From the NCBI GenBank assembly GCA_023245695.1, contig JAHFJT010000076.1:1-5563 (forward strand): 5,563 nucleotides of DNA, read 5' to 3'. Source of the DNA: Candidatus Peregrinibacteria bacterium (GTDB taxonomy: Bacteria; Patescibacteriota; Gracilibacteria; UBA1369; UBA12463). The translations under genes and the position numbers were made by a program. The notes under the pieces are model-generated. The model saw only the letters and a list, made by a program, of their open reading frames with translations. It had not been told where the DNA came from and made no database searches. This document shows, piece after piece, positions 1-4,610 of this stretch; the stretch's first letter is position 1, and each line of letters opens with the position of its first letter.

Positions 1-1451
1 GTGAGGCCACCGAAAAATGCCTTCGCCTTGGCGACGGAAAATTCGGTGACATCGATAATCGACATCTCGTCGACCTTTACCGCGAGCACTTCTGGACGAA
101 GTCGCTTTCCATGACAGGTCGGGCAGTCGAGAATTCGCATGAATGACTCAATTTTCTTTCGGACATAGTCAGAGTCGGTCTCTAGGTAGCGACGTTCTAG
201 ATTTGGGATCACACCCTCGAAAGTCGTGACGTACTCACCTCGGAATCCGCTGCCGCCAATATTTTCATCATCGTCATCCTGCGAGTGACGTGCTGCGTGC
301 TTTTCAGCGCCAATATTCACGGTATACTTGCGATCCCCTGTTCCATAGAGCACGTAGGCCATCGCCTCTTTGCTCAGGTTTTTCACCGGAGTGTTCATCG
401 AGAACTTGTAGGCTTTCGCCACAGCTTCGAGAATTCGGTTGTACCAGGTGAGGTGCGAGGTTGTCGCAGACCATGGCATGATCGCGCCTTCTGCAAGTGT
501 AAGGTCTTTGTTTGGGAGTACGAGGAGTGGATCGATCTCGAGCTTGGTTCCGAGACCATGACAGGTCGGACATGCGCCGTGCGGAGAGTTGAACGAGAAG
601 AATCGTGGAGAAATTTCTGGAATGGATATATTGCAGTGTGGGCAGGCGAAACGCTCAGAGAAGACCTCTTCTTTTTTGGTTTCGTTGTCCTGAACGATCA
701 TGAGACCTTCACCCTGCTTGATCGCGATCTCAATAGAGTCGGCGAGTCGACTGCGATCTGGGTTGGCAACCTCGATCTCTTCGCCGGATTTGAGCTTTTC
801 TGTAAGACGGCCGAAGTTTTTGATCACGAGACGATCGATGACGATATCAATCGAGTGCTTCTTTGACTCGTCGAGCTCTGGAACTTCGAGGATACCATAT
901 ACTTCGTTATCTACGCGGACACGGACGAAGCCATCTTTTTTGATCTTTTCAAAGACTTTATCATGGCGACCCTTGCGATCACGAATCACCGGCGCGAGGA
1001 TGAGAATGCGCTTATCGAGCGGCATGGCAGCCACCGTGTCTACGATCTGGCTGACGGATTGGCGAGAAATTTCTCTGCCGCACTCCGGACAGTGAGGATG
1101 ACCTACCTTTGCAAAGAGCAAACGTAGGTAGTCGTAGATTTCGGTGACGGTTCCGACGGTTGAACGCGGATTTCGTGGTGCGGTTTTCTGATCGATAGAA
1201 ATCGCTGGTGAAAGCCCTTCGATCGAGTCGACATCTGGCTTTTCCATGAGCTGGAGAAACTGACGCGCGTAGGTCGAAAGCGACTCCACATACCGTCGCT
1301 GTCCTTCTGCGTAGATCGTATCGAATGCGAGTGATGACTTTCCAGAGCCGGAAAGTCCTGTCATGACCGTGAGCTTATTTCGAGGAATTTCGACGTTTAC
1401 GTTCTTCAAATTATGAAGTCTTGCGCCTTTTACAACAATTTTATCATGCAT
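1..1451 (-). CDS. uvrA: UvrA, excinuclease ABC subunit A (N-terminal half, cut by window edge)
   Basis: UvrA is the ATP-dependent damage-recognition subunit of nucleotide excision repair; it scans DNA as a dimer and loads UvrB. The window holds residues 1-483 of a protein usually near 940 residues. The start reads MHDKIVVKGARLHNLKNVNV, the classic UvrA N-terminus. Walker A (GLSGSGKS) is at residues 32-39, followed by FDTIYAEGQRRYVESLSTYARQF and the UvrA-specific GLSPAISIDQK stretch. A zinc module of two CxxC pairs is seen at C270/C273 and C294/C297; an earlier CPEC lies at C121-C124. A further CPTCHGKRLRPE motif near the open end leads towards the second ABC half, which is outside the window. 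The ATG at 1451 fits family starts, but no Shine-Dalgarno sequence precedes it. It lies 121 bp downstream of the prsW-like gene on the same strand. An acidic loop (SQDDDEN) near residues 395-402 seems longer than in E. coli. Family identification is secure. Confidence 0.97.
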   Translation of the reverse strand, partial: MHDKIVVKGARLHNLKNVNVEIPRNKLTVMTGLSGSGKSSLAFDTIYAEGQRRYVESLSTYARQFLQLMEKPDVDSIEGLSPAISIDQKTAPRNPRSTVGTVTEIYDYLRLLFAKVGHPHCPECGREISRQSVSQIVDTVAAMPLDKRILILAPVIRDRKGRHDKVFEKIKKDGFVRVRVDNEVYGILEVPELDESKKHSIDIVIDRLVIKNFGRLTEKLKSGEEIEVANPDRSRLADSIEIAIKQGEGLMIVQDNETKKEEVFSERFACPHCNISIPEISPRFFSFNSPHGACPTCHGLGTKLEIDPLLVLPNKDLTLAEGAIMPWSATTSHLTWYNRILEAVAKAYKFSMNTPVKNLSKEAMAYVLYGTGDRKYTVNIGAEKHAARHSQDDDDENIGGSGFRGEYVTTFEGVIPNLERRYLETDSDYVRKKIESFMRILDCPTCHGKRLRPEVLAVKVDEMSIIDVTEFSVAKAKAFFGGL

Positions 1452-1471
1452 GAAAGGAAGGGTTTTTCTTT

Positions 1472-1500
1472 AGTATATGCCAAAAGGAATGCTCTTTGCA
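1472..1500 (-). promoter_or_regulatory. Possible uvrA promoter
   Basis: Reading the minus strand, a TATACT hexamer (1477 to 1472) lies about 20 bases before the uvrA ATG and would give a leader of roughly 15 nt. The -35 region at 1495-1500 reads TGCAAA and is a poor match, so the call rests on the -10 box alone. No LexA-type SOS box (CTG-N10-CAG or GAAC-N4-GTTC) was seen in the 121-bp gap. Confidence 0.35.
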
Positions 1501-1572
1501 CGGTAGCATGGAACTTTGAAAGAATCAAGACTCTCCATTTGGATTTTATCGTATAGCACTGATGCTTCTGGT

Positions 1573-2448
1573 CTAGCTAAAGAGGGATGGGACGGCTTCT
1601 GTAGCAAGCTCGCGCTCTTCTTTGCTCGTCAGGTAGCCATATTTCTTGTGATTCTCTTTCTTTTCGAAGAGGTAGTTCAGGTACATATAGCCGATAATCA
1701 GGTAAGGGACGAGGAGGAAGGTCCAGTTCATCTCGAGGAAGACGTTGAAAATCGCGTGAAGTCCGGCGGCAATGAGGAAGCCTTGCGCGAGATTTTGTGC
1801 GGAGAAAATTAGTTCGTCGTCGATGCCAAATATCCGCTCCATCATTTTTGGCCAGAGGATCTTTTTTTGCTCTCGGAGAATCGGCGTTGAGAAGTGTGAG
1901 ATGCCGTAGTAGTACCCCATGACTCCCGAGAAAAGCACGTGTGCGAAGGTGGAAAAAATCGATCGAAAGACGAATGGCACGAGCAGATTATGCACACCCT
2001 GGTTCATCCAGATATTATGGAAGTACATGATATTTTCGGTGAACGAGAAGCCGAGCGCGCAGAGTACAGACAGCTCGATAACGTCATCTATATCACGAAA
2101 TTCGTCACCACCCATCGCGCGAACGGCGATATGCTTCATGGCTTCTTCGATGACACCTACGATACAAAAGGTCATCACGACACTTACCGGAATGCTCACA
2201 AAGTTACTCACACCAATGACACTCGCCTCAAACCCTTGCGTGTAGCGAAAGGCATTGATCCACGGAAAAAACTGCCAAAGATACTTGTAAAAGAGGATCG
2301 GAAAAACTCCGGTAGCTCCAAGAAAAAATGCGTAGAAAATAATGGAGCGCTTATACGGATTTTTGAGATAAAAAATATAGCCCCAGATCGCGGCTGGTAC
2401 GATAGCGAGGAGGACAGATCCTACGATTTGGAGAGCGGCGTTGTTCAT
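1573..2448 (-). CDS. PrsW-family intramembrane metalloprotease
   Basis: This is a 291-residue polytopic membrane protein with about seven or eight hydrophobic segments and a short charged cytosolic-looking tail (FEKKENHKKYGYLTSKEERE). It carries the conserved PrsW motifs in order: EEAMK at E101, E102 and K105; GFSFTEN at 133-139; the FAHVLFSG block with H170; and GLHAIFN with H231 and N235. The E, H and H residues are the expected metal and catalytic set. In Bacillus subtilis PrsW makes the first cut in the anti-sigma factor RsiW; family members elsewhere mostly have no known substrate. No anti-sigma or sigma gene is visible here, so the substrate is unknown. The ATG at 2448 begins a hydrophobic first segment and has no Shine-Dalgarno sequence. 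The gene ends in TAG and lies between recF and uvrA on the same strand, with its own upstream promoter. Family call strong, function inferred. Confidence 0.9.
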   Translation of the reverse strand: MNNAALQIVGSVLLAIVPAAIWGYIFYLKNPYKRSIIFYAFFLGATGVFPILFYKYLWQFFPWINAFRYTQGFEASVIGVSNFVSIPVSVVMTFCIVGVIEEAMKHIAVRAMGGDEFRDIDDVIELSVLCALGFSFTENIMYFHNIWMNQGVHNLLVPFVFRSIFSTFAHVLFSGVMGYYYGISHFSTPILREQKKILWPKMMERIFGIDDELIFSAQNLAQGFLIAAGLHAIFNVFLEMNWTFLLVPYLIIGYMYLNYLFEKKENHKKYGYLTSKEERELATEAVPSLFS

Positions 2449-2524
2449 TACAAGAAGTGGGTTTTGGTTTTTGTGCTGGAGAGGGCTTTAGAGCGGGCTT
2501 TTTTAGATTCGGCTCTATTTGGTT

Positions 2525-2554
2525 ATTATACCATAAATTTGCGGGAAATGCTAA
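2525..2554 (-). promoter_or_regulatory. Promoter for the prsW-like gene (extended -10)
   Basis: On the minus strand a perfect TATAAT (2530 to 2525) is preceded by TGG, giving an extended -10 element. A TTAGCA at 2554-2549 matches four of six -35 bases with an 18-bp spacer. The predicted start near 2518 gives a leader of about 70 nt before the ATG at 2448. Confidence 0.65.
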
Positions 2555-2617
2555 CCGATGAACGTCTCATTTCATGATGCACAAAATTGACTTCCATAAA
2601 GACTCTGTTGTATTCGG

Positions 2618-2637
2618 AAATTTCCACGTGGAAATTT
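2618..2637. repeat. Perfect 20-bp palindrome centred on CACGTG
   Basis: The left half AAATTTCCAC is followed directly by its exact reverse complement GTGGAAATTT. The flanking bases (G on the left, T on the right) break the symmetry. It lies in the recF-prsW gap, 69 bp past the recF stop. It could be a protein-binding site or, as RNA, an 8-bp stem with an ACGT loop. On the plus strand it runs into a T5 tract; on the minus strand, the direction of the neighbouring genes, it is followed by CCG, so it is a poor recF terminator. Confidence 0.75.
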
Positions 2638-2674
2638 TTAGCTTTAAAAAATGTCCTTTTGGCGAAATAAGCAT

Positions 2675-2684
2675 CTTATACCAT
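2675..2684 (-). promoter_or_regulatory. Second ATGGTATAA-type extended -10 element
   Basis: The minus strand reads ATGGTATAAG here, sharing the nine bases ATGGTATAA with the prsW promoter 150 bp downstream. No convincing -35 was found at 16-18 bp. If active, it would start a transcript just past recF that runs through the palindrome towards the prsW-like gene. Confidence 0.3.
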
Positions 2685-2705
2685 GTTTTTATCCAAAAGT
2701 AATCT

Positions 2706-3863
2706 TTATAAAAGAATCTGTCCCGCGTGCACTTTCCTCACGGTCGAGGCGACGCGCAGCTTTGAAGATGATGGCAGAGGATTGCCTTCGGCGACGGTCA
2801 TGATGATCTGGGCGTCTTGAGGCAGAAGGTCAAAGAGGTCGTTCTTTCGGGTGGAGTCGAGCTCGGAGAAGACGTCGTCGAGGAGAATGATCGGTGTGTC
2901 GGCTGTTTTGTGCTGAATCCAGGCGATTTCAGCCTGTTTGAGCGCCATGAGTGCCGAACGGAGTTCGCCGCGAGAGGCGGTGAGCTCGAGCGGCTGGTTG
3001 TTGATTTTCAGCTTCAAATCGTCCCGGTGTGGCCCGACTGAGGTACGGGTCGCGCGGATGTCGCGGGGGCGGTTCTGTTCGAGCGCAGCTTGGAGCTGAG
3101 TTTGAATTTTTTCCTGAAAATCATTTAAAAACGGTGTCAAATTTGAAGCTGATTCTATCCCCGGGGATAAATCGGCATTAAAAAATATATCACCTTTCAC
3201 GTCAAAAACTGCTTGGTAGTCCACCGTATACGGCACCCCTATCTCCTGAAGCTGATTTTGCAAAAACTGCACCAGTTCGAGCCGACTACCCAATAAAGCT
3301 GATCCAGCTTCAGCAAGTTGCTCATCCCAAAGATCAAGTGCATATGCGGGCATTGTATTCAGCTTCACTTGAAGCAGAAGGGCATTCCGCTGTGTTAGGA
3401 GCTTTTGGTAAAGCTGAAGCTGCTTCATATATCCTGGTGTCGTTTGTATCAAGATCGTATTGAGATACTTTCGACGCTGCGCGGGCTCCCCCGTGAGCAT
3501 GTGAAGATCCTCTGGCCGAAACAGCACGACCTTCAGGTGCCCAATGAACTTCGGGGCTGATGTGCGAACGCCATTTTTCTTCAACACCCGCTGAATCCGC
3601 GGCTCGTGGACTTCGCAGAGCTCGAGATGCAGATCCTCCCCTTTGGCCTCAATTCGATAGTAATCCTGCTCAAACTGCTTCAAAAAGTCACGATCGCTCA
3701 CACGAAACGACTTCGTCAGCGCGAGCATGTAGATTGCCTCGAGAAAGTTGGTCTTTCCTTGTGCATTTTCGCCACTCAGGACGACGACCGGCTCGTCCGG
3801 AAACGCAAAATCGAGTCGAGTGTAGTTGCGAAAGTGTTCGAGGTGGAGAGAAGAGAGTTTCAT
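2706..3863 (-). CDS. recF: RecF, DNA replication and repair ATPase
   Basis: RecF is an SMC-like ABC ATPase that, with RecO and RecR, helps load RecA at single-strand gaps. This 385-residue protein is complete and a little longer than E. coli RecF (357). It begins MKLSSLHLEHFRNY, typical of the family. Walker A (GENAQGKT) is at 31-38, followed by NFLEAIYMLALTKSFR. The RecF segment RPEDLHMLTGEPAQRRKYLN lies in the N-terminal third. The ABC signature SRGEL is at 297-301, and Walker B with the D-loop (IILLDDVFSELD) is at 325-336. The ATG at 3863 gives the canonical N-terminus. No Shine-Dalgarno sequence is present, and the likely promoter leaves almost no leader. Unlike the common dnaA-dnaN-recF-gyrB order, the neighbours are a PrsW-like protease and an unknown small gene. 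It ends in TAA. Confidence 0.97.
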   Translation of the reverse strand: MKLSSLHLEHFRNYTRLDFAFPDEPVVVLSGENAQGKTNFLEAIYMLALTKSFRVSDRDFLKQFEQDYYRIEAKGEDLHLELCEVHEPRIQRVLKKNGVRTSAPKFIGHLKVVLFRPEDLHMLTGEPAQRRKYLNTILIQTTPGYMKQLQLYQKLLTQRNALLLQVKLNTMPAYALDLWDEQLAEAGSALLGSRLELVQFLQNQLQEIGVPYTVDYQAVFDVKGDIFFNADLSPGIESASNLTPFLNDFQEKIQTQLQAALEQNRPRDIRATRTSVGPHRDDLKLKINNQPLELTASRGELRSALMALKQAEIAWIQHKTADTPIILLDDVFSELDSTRKNDLFDLLPQDAQIIMTVAEGNPLPSSSKLRVASTVRKVHAGQILL

Positions 3864-3873
3864 GGGTGACGTC

Positions 3874-3882
3874 AGTGTAACA
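3874..3882 (-). promoter_or_regulatory. Possible recF promoter, near-leaderless
   Basis: The minus strand shows TGT followed by TACACT (3879 to 3874), an extended -10 element. The expected start near 3867 is only about 4 nt before the recF ATG. The overlapping TATGTT (3884 to 3879) would give about 9 nt. No good -35 is seen; the region where it should lie is shared with the -35 of the divergent plus-strand promoter. Confidence 0.4.
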
Positions 3883-3900
3883 TAGTCTGAAAATTTACAA

Positions 3901-3929
3901 TTGAACCCATCATTTCATTTTGATATAAT
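3901..3929 (+). promoter_or_regulatory. Near-consensus sigma70-type promoter on the plus strand
   Basis: TTGAAC (3901-3906) is followed by exactly 17 bp and then a perfect TATAAT (3924-3929), itself preceded by TGA, an extended -10 motif. This is the best promoter match in the window. The predicted start is near 3936. No plus-strand gene follows until thrS at 4611; the transcript would run antisense into the 137-codon gene. A 24-codon frame that opens at the ATG overlapping the -10 box lies upstream of the expected start, so it is not called. Confidence 0.65.
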
Positions 3930-3981
3930 GGCTTCAGAAAGATCTTCAGCAGTAGTTTATACACTACACATTTATGCAGAA

Positions 3982-4010
3982 GGTCTTTTCATTATTCTTT
4001 AGGAAAGACC
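3982..4010. repeat. Inverted repeat over the 3' end of the 137-codon gene
   Basis: GGTCTTT (3982-3988) pairs with AAAGACC (4004-4010) across a 15-nt loop. On the minus strand the stop codon of the small gene lies in the loop. Neither strand has a clean T-run after the stem, so a terminator role is weak. A smaller stem, GTAGT/ACTAC, occurs at 3952-3967. Confidence 0.45.
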
Positions 4011-4405
4011 GAGATAAGATATTTCTTCCCTGACTTTTTGTCTTCTTTTATTTGCACGCAAAATATCTCTTTTTCGCACGTCATTCCGGAAAACCGATGG
4101 TAAATTTCTTTTGTATTGTTCGGATTTTCTTTTGATTCCGGAGCTATTTTTCCACTTTGCACAAGCTCAATTGTAGCTTTAAAATACTGAATTCGTCGTA
4201 AGCGATCCTTCCAATTCTTTTTTGCAAAAAGATGTCCCCAGAAAAATTGAAGGAAGATTTTCTGATTCTTGAAATATGGTGATCGTATGTGCGGATTCCG
4301 CTTTCCTTTCTTTCGAATAGCTTCATAGATATAGCGAGCGGTCTTATATACCTCTTTAAAATTTGCTCCTGCTATTTTTCCTGCCTTGGCTTGGTAGTAC
4401 TGCAT
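3992..4405 (-). CDS. Conserved-looking basic small protein, possible BECR-fold nuclease
   Basis: The protein has 137 residues, is rich in lysine and arginine, and has no signal peptide or membrane segment. An N-terminal region likely to be helical (YYQAKAGKIAG, YIYEAIRKKGKRNPHIRS) is followed by a WKDRLRRIQYF segment at 65-75. The C-terminal half has HRF at 103-105 and a strand-like VQIKEDKKSGKKYL at 117-130 ending in SVFP. This C-terminal pattern recalls, from memory, phage-associated BECR nucleases (barnase/EndoU/colicin E5-D/RelE-like). That link is tentative, because no catalytic set can be assigned with certainty. The ATG at 4405 is the only usable start: an in-frame TAG lies four codons upstream. 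There is no Shine-Dalgarno sequence, and a palindrome spans the start. The gene is clearly AT-richer than recF and thrS, which hints at separate origin. No antitoxin-like gene is adjacent. Confidence 0.7.
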   Translation of the reverse strand: MQYYQAKAGKIAGANFKEVYKTARYIYEAIRKKGKRNPHIRSPYFKNQKIFLQFFWGHLFAKKNWKDRLRRIQYFKATIELVQSGKIAPESKENPNNTKEIYHRFSGMTCEKEIFCVQIKEDKKSGKKYLISVFPKE

Positions 4406-4415
4406 TCCGGAATGC
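4402..4415. promoter_or_regulatory. Perfect 14-bp palindrome over a start codon
   Basis: GCATTCC is followed directly by GGAATGC. The start codon of the 137-codon gene (4405 to 4403) lies inside the symmetric block. A repressor bound here would sit between the likely transcription start and the coding sequence. A small autoregulatory operator is one reading; chance is possible. Confidence 0.45.
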
Positions 4416-4434
4416 TATCATATGTATTTGGCTT

Positions 4435-4440
4435 ATTCTA
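4435..4440 (-). promoter_or_regulatory. Possible -10 box for the 137-codon gene
   Basis: TAGAAT on the minus strand (4440 to 4435) would start transcription near 4429 and give a leader of about 24 nt before the ATG at 4405. No good -35 lies 16-18 bp upstream. Low confidence. Confidence 0.3.
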
Positions 4441-4506
4441 GCCATAAATCTGTCATACTTTTGTAATCTTTTTGTCAGAACTTTCCCCTATTTTCCAAGG
4501 TTGCGT

Positions 4507-4534
4507 TTGCTTTAGAAAAAGAAATCGCTAGAAT
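4507..4534 (+). promoter_or_regulatory. Possible thrS promoter
   Basis: TTGCTT (4507-4512), a 16-bp spacer and TAGAAT (4529-4534) form a moderate sigma70-type promoter. The start would be near 4541, giving a 70-nt leader for thrS. The last three bases of the -10 box are also the first three bases of the outer stem of the downstream structure, so transcripts from here would lack that stem's 5' strand. Confidence 0.4.
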
Positions 4535-4584
4535 GGTGTGGCTGCAAACAGCGGCTGCGAAAGCGGCTTACACCATTGATTTTT
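4532..4584 (+). terminator. Three-way-junction RNA followed by a T-run, upstream of thrS
   Basis: Outer helix: AATGGTGT (4532-4539) pairs exactly with ACACCATT (4570-4577), and G4540 can wobble with T4569. Inside it are two hairpins placed end to end: GCTG-CAAA-CAGC (4541-4552), and GGCTGC-GAAA-GCGGCT (4553-4568), the latter with a GNRA tetraloop and two G-T wobbles. Every base from 4532 to 4577 is then either paired or in a tetraloop. GATTTTT follows at once, as in an intrinsic terminator. On the minus strand no T-run directly follows, so the plus strand is favoured. It ends 26 bp before the thrS ATG and could be a terminator for upstream plus-strand RNA or a leader attenuator. T-box hallmarks are absent. 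The base pairing is visible; the function is inferred. Confidence 0.55.
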
Positions 4585-4610
4585 AAACTTTTCAATTAAA
4601 CTCTCAAACT

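Noticed and set aside
285..866. Plus-strand frame of 193 codons opposite uvrA
   Set aside because: UvrA on the minus strand is unmistakable with all its motifs; the opposite frame is a shadow.
2479..2508. GGGCTTT ... GGGCTTTTTT before the prsW-like gene, looking like a terminator
   Set aside because: The GGGCTTT copies are direct, not inverted, repeats, so no stable stem forms before the T-run.
1939..2577. Long plus-strand frame (212 codons) opposite the prsW-like gene
   Set aside because: It is the complement of a well-supported membrane protease; its translation has no recognisable domain and it starts without a promoter or ribosome-binding site.
2689..2697. TTATCCAAA, one mismatch from a DnaA box (TTATCCACA)
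   Set aside because: A single near-match with no cluster and no AT-rich unwinding region; not enough for an origin call.
3866..3873. 8-bp palindrome TGACGTCA just upstream of recF
   Set aside because: Short enough to occur by chance and without a second copy; it probably only reflects the sequence between promoter and start.
3928..4002. 24-codon plus-strand frame starting MASERSSAVVYTLHIYAEG
   Set aside because: Its ATG overlaps the -10 box of the plus-strand promoter, upstream of the expected transcript start, and it has no ribosome-binding site. It is too short to support.
4500..4610. T-box riboswitch or E. coli-type tRNA-mimic operator upstream of thrS
   Set aside because: No T-box bulge sequence (TGGNACC) is present, the leader is too short, and the loops are tetraloops, not seven-base anticodon-like loops.
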